Shown: one piece after another, positions 1 to 8,322 of the stretch
Numbering within the stretch: position 1 is the stretch's first letter
Layout of the letters: the number at the start of each line of letters is the position of its first letter
Origin: CAG-877 sp963645945
GTDB lineage: Bacteria > Bacillota_I > Bacilli_A > RF39 > UBA660
Length of the DNA: 45,142 nt
Direction: 5' to 3'
Assembly (NCBI GenBank): GCA_963645945.1
Contig: CAVIUA010000008.1
Span: forward strand, 1 to 45,142
Position numbers and translations under genes: made by a program
Notes under the pieces: generated by a model
Told to the model about the DNA's origin: nothing
The model's database searches: none
What the model saw: only the letters and a program-made list of their open reading frames with translations

Positions 1-104
1 ATGAATTAAAGAGTAAAGATAAAGATAAGGAATATGTAGATAAACATTTTAAAGACTTAGAAGAAGCAAAAGATGTAGCTGTTAAAATTATGAAGGGAGT
101 GTAA
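1..104 (+). CDS. C-terminal end of an unidentified protein (partial)
   Basis: The frame is open from the window edge to a TAA at 102-104 and encodes the last 34 residues of a protein. The visible tail is highly charged (Lys, Asp, Glu) and ends in EEAKDVAVKIMKGV, which looks like an amphipathic helix. The tail is too short to assign a family. The stop codon lies inside a terminator hairpin, so this gene ends its transcription unit. Its reading-frame phase matches a real coding end rather than chance, because the hairpin and the next gene's ribosome site follow immediately. Confidence 0.6.
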   Translation, partial: ELKSKDKDKEYVDKHFKDLEEAKDVAVKIMKGV

Positions 105-116
105 GCTCTCTTTTTT
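95..116 (+). terminator. Intrinsic terminator overlapping the stop codon
   Basis: GGGAG (95-99) pairs with CTCTC (106-110), including one G-U pair, around a six-base loop and is followed by six T. The loop contains the TAA stop of the upstream gene. Confidence 0.6.
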
Positions 117-172
117 AGACAAAATTGACAATTTATGATAAAATATCTAATCAGTCAAAGGGAAGTGTAATT

Positions 173-1765
173 ATGTTGGATAATGTAGATGAAGTAATTA
201 ATAAGGGTATACCTGTTAATACACCTGTTACTTTGTTATCGAGGGATCTTTTAAATTTATGTAGTAATAAAAAAAGAATAAAAAGTGTTCTTAATAAATC
301 TTTGGAAGAATTTATGGATTTTTTATCTGGTAAAGTAGATTACTATCCAAATATACAAATATTTCAAACTTTAGGAATAGTACAGGATAAGGATAATATT
401 AGTAAGAAGTTATGCTTTTCTCTTACAGCGGTTGTTTCTACAATTATTTATAATTTAAATATTACTAAAGAACATGATGGAAGATTTTTAGATGGAGAAG
501 ATTTAAATGATTTCTTATTAGATGAGGAAACTGGTTGTAAAAAGTATATTTCTAATTTAAGAATGGTATCTACTGATAAAAAATTATCTAAGAATTTTCC
601 GTTTATATATCAAGCATATGAGAGAGCTTTAAGAGATCAAAAAAGGGCTAAGGAAGTTAAAGATTATTTAACAAGTTCAAAGCTTACTTTTGCTCAAAGA
701 AGACTAATACAAGAAGATTTAGTAGCAAGTCTTGGTGATAAAAAAACTGTAGATAGATTTTTAAAATTAGCTGATATTAAATTAAATCCAGCAATATACG
801 CTAATGCCTGTGCTGATTTACTTACATATATTATTGATAATTTTGATGAAGTCATGGATTTTTTACGTGAACATCCAGTTGATTTATCTTTTTTATCTAA
901 AGAAGACATGAGTAGATTTGAACTTTATGTTGCTCATCAATATTTGGATTATGCTGAAAGTGTATCTCCAGATTCTAAACAAAGATATTTATTTTATGTT
1001 TCTAATTATCTTTTAGAATTAGGAGATGAAGTTGATAGTGACTTAGAGATAGTTGTAGATGAATTTAAATCTACTATACCTGGTATCCCTAGTAAAGCTG
1101 GCTATGTTGTGACACCTAAGTCATTAAAAGAAAGATATAAACAATTATTAATTAATTATCCAGAGTTAAAGACTGTAACTCTTAGTAGTTATGATTTTTC
1201 TGCTATGAGTCCTAGTGAAGTAGAAGAATTTATGAATGATTATTTAAAAGATTTATCTGCTAATTGGGAAATGATACCTGATGGTAAGACTTTGGATGAA
1301 GCATTTACTAATAGTATTAGTAGAAAAACAAGAGAAATGAGTGAAGAAGAAAAGATTCGTTATCGTGAACATTTAACTGAACTTTATTTAGAAAAAAAGA
1401 CATTTCATGAATCTTCTGATCCGATGTGTACACTTAGAGGATTAAATACTTTTGATGGATATGTTGCTTATGTACATTCTAATGGAAAAATAGTATTGGA
1501 AAAGTATTTTGAAAATGCTAATACTGGTAGAGTTTCTACAGGGGACGCAATATATATTATGGATTCAGATGATTTCCATAGATTATCACAATTAAGTAAG
1601 AGAGAATTAATTGATAGTAATCAATGTAAGAGAGTAATTCATAGAGGTAATTGGCAAAGTAGAGTAATGGATGAAATTAAGAGTGATGGTAGTAATAAAA
1701 GTACTGGCGGAGATTATAAAGAATTAGTTAAAACTAGTACAGATACTACTAAAACTAGTGAGTAA
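173..1765 (+). CDS. Unidentified 530-residue cytoplasmic protein upstream of clpB
   Basis: I do not recognise the family. The frame is open from a TTG at 125, but AAGGGAAG at 158-165 sits seven bases before ATG 173, so I choose ATG 173. No signal peptide or long hydrophobic helix is visible. The protein is mostly helical and charged, with a basic region near residues 150-180 (YERALRDQKRAKEVKDYL) and a Ser/Thr/Lys-rich disordered tail of about 25 residues. The region around residues 405-470 (DGYVAYVHSNGKIVLEKYFE) looks like a small beta domain. It is flanked by terminators on both sides and is therefore probably a single-gene transcript, not co-transcribed with clpB. No function is claimed. 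Confidence 0.8.
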   Translation: MLDNVDEVINKGIPVNTPVTLLSRDLLNLCSNKKRIKSVLNKSLEEFMDFLSGKVDYYPNIQIFQTLGIVQDKDNISKKLCFSLTAVVSTIIYNLNITKEHDGRFLDGEDLNDFLLDEETGCKKYISNLRMVSTDKKLSKNFPFIYQAYERALRDQKRAKEVKDYLTSSKLTFAQRRLIQEDLVASLGDKKTVDRFLKLADIKLNPAIYANACADLLTYIIDNFDEVMDFLREHPVDLSFLSKEDMSRFELYVAHQYLDYAESVSPDSKQRYLFYVSNYLLELGDEVDSDLEIVVDEFKSTIPGIPSKAGYVVTPKSLKERYKQLLINYPELKTVTLSSYDFSAMSPSEVEEFMNDYLKDLSANWEMIPDGKTLDEAFTNSISRKTREMSEEEKIRYREHLTELYLEKKTFHESSDPMCTLRGLNTFDGYVAYVHSNGKIVLEKYFENANTGRVSTGDAIYIMDSDDFHRLSQLSKRELIDSNQCKRVIHRGNWQSRVMDEIKSDGSNKSTGGDYKELVKTSTDTTKTSE

Positions 1766-1771
1766 ATAAGG

Positions 1772-1800
1772 CGTAAGGAAACTTACGTTTTATTATTTTT
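1772..1800 (+). terminator. Intrinsic terminator
   Basis: CGTAAG (1772-1777), a GAAA tetraloop and CTTACG (1782-1787) form a perfect six-pair hairpin followed by a T-rich tract. It separates the 530-residue protein gene from the clpB promoter. Confidence 0.85.
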
Positions 1801-1806
1801 AATCTT

Positions 1807-1848
1807 TTAGCACTCATTATTGACAAGTGCTAAAAGATGAGTTAAAAT
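1807..1848 (+). promoter_or_regulatory. CIRCE operator (HrcA site) overlapping the clpB promoter
   Basis: TTAGCACTC (1807-1815), nine bases, then AAGTGCTAA (1825-1833) matches the CIRCE inverted repeat with one mismatch in the right arm. TTGACA (1820-1825) lies in the spacer and serves as the -35 box; TAAAAT (1843-1848) is the -10 box 17 bases later. HrcA binding would therefore cover the -35 element directly. HrcA itself is not in the window. Confidence 0.92.
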
Positions 1849-1871
1849 AAGTATTGAAGAGGTGATAGAAT

Positions 1872-3983
1872 ATGTATAATAATTATCAAGAAGAGCAAGA
1901 TGAAAATGTATTAGAAAAATATGGTCGTGATATAACTGAAGCCGCTAAAAAGGGCAAAATTGATCCAGTTATTGGTAGAGATGAAGAAATACGTAGTATC
2001 ACTAGAGTATTATCAAGAAAAACAAAAAATAATCCAGTTTTAATAGGTGAACCAGGTGTTGGTAAAACAGCAATAGTTGAAGGACTTGCTTTAAGAATTA
2101 TTAAAGGAGATGTTCCTTCTAGTTTAAAGAATAAAACTATATGGGAATTAGATATGGCTGCTTTAGTAGCTGGTGCTAAATATAGAGGTGAATTTGAGGA
2201 ACGTTTAAAGAAAGTGTTAAACGAAGTTAAAAAAAGCGAAGGCGATATAATCATGTTTATTGATGAAATACATATGATTGTTGGTACTGGTAGAACTGAA
2301 GGAGCAATGGATACTTCTAATATTTTGAAACCTATGCTTGCTCGTGGTGAAATTCATGTTATAGGTGCTACTACTTTAAATGAGTATCGTCAATATATTG
2401 AAAAAGATGGAGCACTAGAAAGACGTTTCCAAAAGATTAAAGTATCTGAACCTACGGTTGAGGATACTATTACAATTCTACGTGGTTTAAAAGAAAGATT
2501 TGAAATACATCATGGTGTTTCTATTCAAGATAAGGCTTTAGTTTCTGCTGCTACTTTATCTAATCGTTATATTACAGATCGTTATTTGCCAGATAAGGCA
2601 ATTGATTTAGTAGATGAAGCTTGTGCAACTATTAGAGTACAAATGGATTCAGTTCCAGTTAATTTGGATAATTTAACTCATAAAATTATGCGTTTACAAA
2701 TAGAAAGAGAAGCAATAAAGAAAGAAAAAGATGAAATTTCTAAGAAACGTAGAGAAGCAATTGATGCTGAAGTTGAAAAATTACAAGTAAAAGAAAAAGA
2801 ATTAACTGAAGCTTGGAATAAAGAGAAGAACTTGAATAGTGATATTAAGAAGAAAAAAGCTGAAATAGAAGAAGCTAAGTTTGAACTTGATCAAGCTGAA
2901 AATAAATATGATTTGGAAAGAGCAGCAGTACTTAGACATGGTGAAATTCCAAGACTTGAAAAAGAGTTGGAAGAATTAAATAATACTGAGAAAAATAAAA
3001 TATTAAGTGATACTGTTACTAGTGATGATATAGCTGGTGTTATTGCGAAATGGACTAATATTCCAGTTGCAAAACTAGTAAGTAGCGAAAAAGAAAAGCT
3101 TTTAGCGTTAGATGAAAATATGAAAAAACGTGTTAAGGGACAAGATAAGGCTATAAAACTTGTAAGTGATGCTATTATTAAGTCACGCGCTGGTATAAAA
3201 GATCCTAATAGACCAATTGCGTCATTTATGTTTTTAGGACCTACTGGTGTTGGTAAAACAGAAATAGCTAGAACTTTAGCTTATGAGTTATTTGATGATG
3301 AAGCTCATATGATTAGAATTGATATGAGTGAATATATGGAGAAGTTTAGTGTATCACGTTTAATTGGTTCTCCTCCAGGATATGTTGGATATGAAGAAGG
3401 TGGACAATTAACAGAAGCTGTTAGACGTAATCCATATAGTATAGTTTTATTTGATGAAATTGAAAAAGCTCATCCAGAAGTTTTAAACTTACTTTTACAA
3501 GTGTTAGATGATGGTAGAATTACTGATTCTAATGGTCGTACAGTTGACTTTAAAAATACAATTATTATAATGACATCTAATTTAGGCAGCGAACATATTT
3601 TAAATGGAGATTCTTCTAAAGTAATGGATGAAGTTAGAAGTTATTTTAGACCAGAGTTCATTAACAGAATTGATGAAATTATTGTGTTTGATCCATTGTC
3701 AAAAGAAGCAATTAACTCTATACTTGATAAAATATTTACGGATATTGAAAAACGTTTAAGTGATGTTAATATAAAAATAGCTTTAAGTGATAAAGCAAGA
3801 AGTCAATTAATAGAAGAAGGTTATGATATTAATTATGGAGCTAGACCTTTAAAAAGATTAGTAAGTCGTACTATTGAGACGCTGCTTGCTAGAATGATAA
3901 TTGAGGGTAAAGTCAAACCTAATAATACAGTTTTTGTTGATTATAAAAATGATCAATATGTTCTTCAAACGGAGGATAAGTAA
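1872..3983 (+). CDS. clpB: ATP-dependent disaggregase ClpB, form lacking the N-terminal domain
   Basis: ClpB is a hexameric AAA+ disaggregase that works with DnaK to rescue aggregated proteins in the cytoplasm. AAA module 1 has Walker A GEPGVGKT (59-66) and Walker B with DE at 131-132. A coiled-coil middle domain spans about 262-372 and matches ClpB (long, with both motif halves) rather than the short ClpC linker. AAA module 2 has GPTGVGKT (456-463) and the pore-loop region GYVGYEEGG. The C-terminal FRPEFINRIDE and NYGARPLKR segments are ClpB-like. At 703 residues it is about 150 shorter than full-length ClpB, because it begins almost directly at module 1. AGAGGTGA precedes ATG 1872. A CIRCE operator sits in the promoter, as described for mycoplasma clpB. 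It is monocistronic, with a terminator at its end. Confidence 0.95.
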   Translation: MYNNYQEEQDENVLEKYGRDITEAAKKGKIDPVIGRDEEIRSITRVLSRKTKNNPVLIGEPGVGKTAIVEGLALRIIKGDVPSSLKNKTIWELDMAALVAGAKYRGEFEERLKKVLNEVKKSEGDIIMFIDEIHMIVGTGRTEGAMDTSNILKPMLARGEIHVIGATTLNEYRQYIEKDGALERRFQKIKVSEPTVEDTITILRGLKERFEIHHGVSIQDKALVSAATLSNRYITDRYLPDKAIDLVDEACATIRVQMDSVPVNLDNLTHKIMRLQIEREAIKKEKDEISKKRREAIDAEVEKLQVKEKELTEAWNKEKNLNSDIKKKKAEIEEAKFELDQAENKYDLERAAVLRHGEIPRLEKELEELNNTEKNKILSDTVTSDDIAGVIAKWTNIPVAKLVSSEKEKLLALDENMKKRVKGQDKAIKLVSDAIIKSRAGIKDPNRPIASFMFLGPTGVGKTEIARTLAYELFDDEAHMIRIDMSEYMEKFSVSRLIGSPPGYVGYEEGGQLTEAVRRNPYSIVLFDEIEKAHPEVLNLLLQVLDDGRITDSNGRTVDFKNTIIIMTSNLGSEHILNGDSSKVMDEVRSYFRPEFINRIDEIIVFDPLSKEAINSILDKIFTDIEKRLSDVNIKIALSDKARSQLIEEGYDINYGARPLKRLVSRTIETLLARMIIEGKVKPNNTVFVDYKNDQYVLQTEDK

Positions 3984-3999
3984 TTATCCTTCCTTTTTT
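3971..3999 (+). terminator. Intrinsic terminator of clpB
   Basis: GGAGGATAA pairs with TTATCCTTCC (one bulged base) around the clpB stop codon and is followed by six T. The left arm is formed from the last codons of clpB. Confidence 0.8.
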
Positions 4000-4101
4000 C
4001 TGTCAATTTTCTGTAAATTTTTACATATATTACAATTAGTACTTTTAATTATTGGCTTTTTGTGCTATATTTTATATTCTTGACTTTTAAGGAGGGATTT
4101 T

Positions 4102-4977
4102 ATGAGATTGTATGAAGAGATATGTAGTACTTTAGCTAGAGTTACTACTATAGAAGAAGAATATATGAGATTATTGATATCTAGCTTAGTTGTTATAATT
4201 GCTTTTCATGTTTTAAAAATACTTGGAAAAAAGATTATACAGAAAATTGCAACAGGGAGAAAAGAATTTATTTCTAATCAAGCTTATCAAGTAACATTGA
4301 ATATTTTGGAAATATTAATATTTTTATTTTTATTCGATGATTATATTAAAAGTTTGATGACATTTATTAGTGTTATTTCAGCAGCAATGACTATTGCTTT
4401 AAGAGACTTTATACTTAATTTTTTCTGTGGTATTTATATAAAAATAAAAAAACCTTTTAAAGTGGAAGAACGTATACAAATTGAAGATATAAAAGGAGAT
4501 GTTATGAGTATTTCAACATTTAGTTTTGAAATACTTGAAATATCTACTAAAGAAGATAATGGACAGTCTACTGGTATAGTTATTCATTATCCTAATTCTA
4601 CTATTATTTCTAAACCTGTAAAAAATATTAATAAAGGTTTTAAATATATATGGGATGAAATAATTGTAAAGATTTGTTTAGATTGCAATTTAGCTGATAA
4701 TAAAAAAGAAATATATAAAATAGTTAATAGTTTAGATACTGTAAAAAGTATACCTAGAAAGATGAAAAGTCAGATAGATGATGTTAATACTACTAATAGA
4801 ATTTATTTTAATAAATTAGAGCCAATGATTTATACTAGAATTGTAGATGATCATGTTGAACTTGTACTTAGATATTTGATGCATCCTAAAAAAGCTAGAG
4901 ATATTGAAAGTGTAATTTGGAATAAAATTTATTTAGCTTATAGAGAAGGAAAGATTAATTTATATACTGGTAATTAA
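4102..4977 (+). CDS. MscS-family mechanosensitive ion channel
   Basis: Small-conductance mechanosensitive channels open under membrane tension and release solutes during osmotic downshock. The 291-residue protein has hydrophobic helices at about 23-41 and 64-79 and a pore-type helix at 84-113 rich in small residues (AAMTIALRDFILNFFCGIYI). The beta domain typical of MscS follows (KPFKVEERIQIEDIKGDVMSI), then an alpha/beta C-terminal domain. This is close to the minimal three-helix MscS layout. AAGGAGGG precedes ATG 4102. A TATATTTTAT box upstream may be its promoter. Its stop overlaps the stop of the convergent glycosyltransferase gene by four bases. Ion selectivity cannot be inferred. Confidence 0.9.
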   Translation: MRLYEEICSTLARVTTIEEEYMRLLISSLVVIIAFHVLKILGKKIIQKIATGRKEFISNQAYQVTLNILEILIFLFLFDDYIKSLMTFISVISAAMTIALRDFILNFFCGIYIKIKKPFKVEERIQIEDIKGDVMSISTFSFEILEISTKEDNGQSTGIVIHYPNSTIISKPVKNINKGFKYIWDEIIVKICLDCNLADNKKEIYKIVNSLDTVKSIPRKMKSQIDDVNTTNRIYFNKLEPMIYTRIVDDHVELVLRYLMHPKKARDIESVIWNKIYLAYREGKINLYTGN

Positions 4978-6047
4978 TCTTTTTCTTTTTCAATAAATAT
5001 TTTTTTGTTATTTAGAAGTCTTTTATTATCTTTAGATATTTCTAGAGCTTTGTCTATAAAATAAATTGCATAATTATATTTTTTTTGATAGTAATTTGAT
5101 ATTGATAGTAAGTCATATATTGTTTCATCCCAGGCAAATACTTCATTTATATAAGTTTTGGGATGATATGTTATAGTTAGAGCTTTTAGACAGTATGTTT
5201 CTACTTCTAAATAGTTTTCTTGTAAGTAGGCAAGTAATGCTTTTTCAACATATGGTTCTCTTAAGTATGGAGTTTCTTTAATAGCTTTATCTAGCCAGAG
5301 TTTAGCTTGGTCATACTTCTTTAAATTCTTGTAACAGCGACTGATATAACGCATTGATGCAGAACGTTCATCTTTCCAAGTAGCACTTTCTAGTGAGAGA
5401 TGTTTTTTTAGTGTTTTAATACTTTTTTTATAGTAGCCGTAGTACATATATTCTCTACCTAAATAGTGCATATTTCGGTCATTGTTTGGATTTTCTTTTA
5501 TAGCTAGTTCTAATAATGGTAAGTAACTATTACGACTTTTTGTAATATCTGGATAATGATTTAAAACTATGTCATTTATAATTATTTGGTTTTCTTTTGT
5601 TGAACAGGATAATACTTCATGAACTGGGTTTATCCAAGTATAATTATTTCTGGTATGTATTTTTTCTGTGTAAAAAGTAACTTTTGGAATATTATTTTTA
5701 TCAAGACTCCAATTATATGTATATCTAGCTCTTGTTGTACCTTTTTGCCAAGCTTGTTCTAGATGTTTTCTCCAACCTTTTTCAAAGACTTCGTCTAAAT
5801 CTGTACAAACACATATGTCTGTATCGAGAGGGACTAAATTTAATGATTCATTGCGAGCTATATCAAAACGCCAAGGTATTATTTCTTTTATTTTGACATG
5901 GACATTATTTTCTTTTAAAAGTTTAACAGTATTATCAGTTGAGCCAGTATCTAAAACGTATATTTCATCTGCTTCTTTCATGGACTCAGTCCAACGTTTG
6001 ACAAATTTTTCTTCATTTTTAGAAATGGCATAAACACATATTTTCAT
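4974..6047 (-). CDS. Family 2 glycosyltransferase with C-terminal TPR-like repeats
   Basis: The start shows a GT-A fold (MKICVYAISKNEEKFVKRW, then VLDTGSTDNT), with the nucleotide-sugar/metal motif DLDE at 83-86. This resembles SunS-type TPR glycosyltransferases common in Firmicutes. From about residue 180 onward there are paired-helix repeats (NDRNMHYLGREYMYYGYYKKSIKTL and later units) like TPRs, which usually hold a protein substrate. The total is 357 residues with no transmembrane helix, so it is probably cytoplasmic. ATG at 6047 is chosen over an in-frame ATG at 6080 because AAAGGAAAA sits just upstream of 6047. The acceptor is unknown: it could be a peptide, a surface protein or a glycan. 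It is convergent with the MscS gene. Confidence 0.87.
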   Translation of the reverse strand: MKICVYAISKNEEKFVKRWTESMKEADEIYVLDTGSTDNTVKLLKENNVHVKIKEIIPWRFDIARNESLNLVPLDTDICVCTDLDEVFEKGWRKHLEQAWQKGTTRARYTYNWSLDKNNIPKVTFYTEKIHTRNNYTWINPVHEVLSCSTKENQIIINDIVLNHYPDITKSRNSYLPLLELAIKENPNNDRNMHYLGREYMYYGYYKKSIKTLKKHLSLESATWKDERSASMRYISRCYKNLKKYDQAKLWLDKAIKETPYLREPYVEKALLAYLQENYLEVETYCLKALTITYHPKTYINEVFAWDETIYDLLSISNYYQKKYNYAIYFIDKALEISKDNKRLLNNKKIFIEKEKD

Positions 6048-6143
6048 AATTTTCCTTTCGTATGGACAGATTTTTGTCATAAAAATATTTATTTTTTGTT
6101 TATTTATGTTATTATTATATTAGATGATAGGAGGAGTTCATTT

Positions 6144-7169
6144 ATGAGATGTCTTAAGATAAAAGATGTTAAAAAATTTGAAGTGAGTGAAATTGATGAG
6201 CCTGTTAGTGAAGATGGAAGTGTTTTAATTGATGTAAAAAAGTGTGGTATCTGTGGATCTGATATTCATTACTGGGATACTGGTGAGCCAGCTGGATTAG
6301 TTATGGGTCATGAGTATGTAGGTGTTGTTTATAATCCTGGTAGTAGAGAAGATTTAAAAGAAGGAGATAGAGTAACTGCTTTACCTATTTCTCCATGTGG
6401 ACATTGTAGTGCATGCTTAACAGGTAATCCACAATATTGTCCTGAAACTTGGAGTAAGGCTACGGGTCTTTCTTTAACTAATCCTGGAGCTTTAGCACCT
6501 AAAATGGCTATTAGACCTGATATGGTTTTAAAAGTACCTGATAACGTTAGTGATGAAGAAGTTGCGATGGTTGAACCTAGTGCTGTTGGATTACATGCTG
6601 TACATTTAGCTGATATAAAAATTGGTGAGAAAGTATTAGTTATTGGTGGCGGTATCATTGGTCTTGTTTCGGCAATGTTTGCGAAGATGGAAGGAGCTAG
6701 TTATGTAGCTTTATCTGAGACAAATGATGCTCGTGGTAAGAAGAGTGTTAGACTTGGAGTTTGTGATGAATGGTTTGATGCCAAAGATACTAAGATGTTA
6801 GAAAAAACAACACAAATTACTAATGGTGGATTCGATGTTGTTATTGAATGCTGTGGAAATTCACCTGCAGTTAGTTCAGCTTTAATGGCTGTAAGACCTG
6901 GTGGTAGAGTTATTTTAGTTGGAGTTTCCTTAGGAACAGTTACAATACCTACAATTGTTTCAGTTATGAGAGAATTAACAATTAAAGGTTCAATTGCTTA
7001 TACAAAAGAAGAGTTTCAAACATGTATTGATTTAATGGCAAGTAAAAAAATAGACACATTAAAATTTGTTGATGATGTTGTTTCTTTAGATGAAGTTCAA
7101 AAAGCATATGAAAGATTAACATCTGGTAAAGATGACGCTGTTAAAATTCTTGTTGATCCTAATAAATAG
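6144..7169 (+). CDS. Zinc-dependent alcohol/polyol dehydrogenase (MDR superfamily)
   Basis: This medium-chain dehydrogenase oxidises or reduces an alcohol or polyol with NAD(P). Catalytic zinc ligands are Cys37 (CGICGSD) and His56-Glu57 (MGHEYVG). The structural zinc site is the four-cysteine lobe PCGHCSACLTGNPQYC. The Rossmann motif GGGIIGLVSA follows at about 173-182. Its 341 residues are the normal size, and sorbitol, threonine and butanediol dehydrogenases are the nearest relatives, so the substrate is undecided. AGGAGG at 6129-6134 fixes the start at ATG 6144, not at the upstream ATG 6096. The membrane protein gene starts 18 bases downstream and may be co-transcribed. Confidence 0.92.
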   Translation: MRCLKIKDVKKFEVSEIDEPVSEDGSVLIDVKKCGICGSDIHYWDTGEPAGLVMGHEYVGVVYNPGSREDLKEGDRVTALPISPCGHCSACLTGNPQYCPETWSKATGLSLTNPGALAPKMAIRPDMVLKVPDNVSDEEVAMVEPSAVGLHAVHLADIKIGEKVLVIGGGIIGLVSAMFAKMEGASYVALSETNDARGKKSVRLGVCDEWFDAKDTKMLEKTTQITNGGFDVVIECCGNSPAVSSALMAVRPGGRVILVGVSLGTVTIPTIVSVMRELTIKGSIAYTKEEFQTCIDLMASKKIDTLKFVDDVVSLDEVQKAYERLTSGKDDAVKILVDPNK

Positions 7170-7187
7170 AATAGTTGGTGATAAATT

Positions 7188-7946
7188 ATGAAATTTGATG
7201 AAATGGTTTCAAATAGTAAAAGTACTAAAAAAGCTTTTAATACTAAAATGTTGGTTTTAGCAATAATTGGAATAATTGGTATTATTATTGTAATATTTGT
7301 TTTTAAAACTATATTTTCTAAAAAAGAGACAATTACGGTAGTTAGCTTAGATAAAAATAGTAGATTAGTACAAAGTTTATATACTACAGTACATGATTTT
7401 AAATCTACTTCTCCATACTGGATGTATGATGGTGAAAGTAGTAGTATCATTTCTGATATGACTGAGGTTCATAAAATGGTACTTGCATATTTAAATCTTA
7501 AGGGTGTTGACTTTTTAGAAGCGGATGATTGTACTTCATTGCCTAGTGAGAATTCTTATGGAAAATTGGTATGTAGTGATAAAACAATTATTAAAAGAGA
7601 AGATGTTGAAAGATCATATCAAGAAGTATTTGGAGATAGATTTCAAATGAGTACTGATGTTAATATTAAAGTAAATCCAGATAATGATACTTATGTATAT
7701 AATGAAGATATTGATTCTTATGTGTTATATTCTAATGATACAAATGATGATTTGTTCTCTAAAGACTTTACATATAATTATGATATATATAAGGCTGAAG
7801 GAGAAGGAGATACTGTTAGAATATATGAATCTTTAGATGTTGAAGATAAAACTGGCTCTATAGTTAAAAGTGCTAAATATCTTTATACATTTAAGATGTC
7901 TGATGATAATTTATATAGTTTTTATAGTATTGAAAGTGTTAAATAA
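7188..7946 (+). CDS. Unidentified single-pass membrane protein
   Basis: The 252-residue protein has a short basic N-terminus, one very hydrophobic helix at about residues 23-44 (Ile/Val-rich) and a large extracytoplasmic part rich in Asp, Ser and Tyr. No lipobox or recognisable catalytic motif is present. Two cysteines (in DDCTSLPS and GKLVCSD) could form an external disulfide. GGTGAT is a weak ribosome site before ATG 7188. It lies 18 bases behind the dehydrogenase and may share its transcript. Function unknown. Confidence 0.8.
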   Translation: MKFDEMVSNSKSTKKAFNTKMLVLAIIGIIGIIIVIFVFKTIFSKKETITVVSLDKNSRLVQSLYTTVHDFKSTSPYWMYDGESSSIISDMTEVHKMVLAYLNLKGVDFLEADDCTSLPSENSYGKLVCSDKTIIKREDVERSYQEVFGDRFQMSTDVNIKVNPDNDTYVYNEDIDSYVLYSNDTNDDLFSKDFTYNYDIYKAEGEGDTVRIYESLDVEDKTGSIVKSAKYLYTFKMSDDNLYSFYSIESVK

Positions 7947-7984
7947 GTAGATTTTCCTTTTTAAAATTTTATTATAAGATTTAG

Positions 7985-8092
7985 ATGCTTAGAAAAATTA
8001 ATGATTATATGACTTTAGATTTTAGTGAAGAGAATGATACTTTAATAAGAGTAGTTATGGATTATAAGTTGTTAGATAAAAAATTGAAGTAA
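7985..8092 (+). pseudogene. Possible decayed gene remnant in a 376-base gap
   Basis: Between 7947 and 8322 no normal gene is present. A 35-codon open frame from ATG 7985 to TAA 8090-8092 has plausible composition but no good ribosome site. A second short coding-like stretch in another frame follows at about 8116-8172 and ends in GKDIELVNE. Together they look like pieces of one degraded gene, but this rests on composition alone. A weak terminator (about 8176-8209) and the promoter of the next operon fill the rest of the gap. Confidence 0.25.
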
Positions 8093-8175
8093 AAGAGTAA
8101 AAATTAACTAATGTTAAGGGTCTTTATTTACTATTGTTGAATGGGAAAGATATAGAATTAGTTAATGAATAAAGA

Positions 8176-8209
8176 ACAGGATTAAATATAGTTTGTTTGT
8201 CCTGCTTTT
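8176..8209 (+). terminator. Probable intrinsic terminator
   Basis: CAGGA pairs with TCCTG over a long AT-rich loop and is followed by a T-rich run. The stem is short, so the call is moderate. Confidence 0.5.
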
Positions 8210-8257
8210 TTATTTTTATTTTTTTACACTTTGTCTTTTTTTGTTCGTTTTTTATAC

Positions 8258-8287
8258 TTGACTAGCATTCTTCTTCTAAGATATAAT
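8258..8287 (+). promoter_or_regulatory. Promoter of the TasA-like/signal peptidase operon
   Basis: TTGACT (8258-8263) and TATAAT (8282-8287) are 18 bases apart. AGAGGAGG precedes ATG 8323. No operator or riboswitch-like fold is evident in the leader. Confidence 0.75.
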
Positions 8288-8322
8288 TGATACGTAAAAT
8301 ATATTAGAGGAGGATATGTGAA

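Noticed and set aside
125..172. TTG start for the first large gene, 16 codons upstream
   Set aside because: No ribosome site precedes it, whereas AAGGGAAG is well spaced for ATG 173; TTGACA at 125-130 is more likely promoter sequence.
1872..3983. ClpC instead of ClpB
   Set aside because: The middle domain is the long ClpB type with both motif halves, and the C-terminal part matches ClpB; ClpC has a short linker and a different tip loop.
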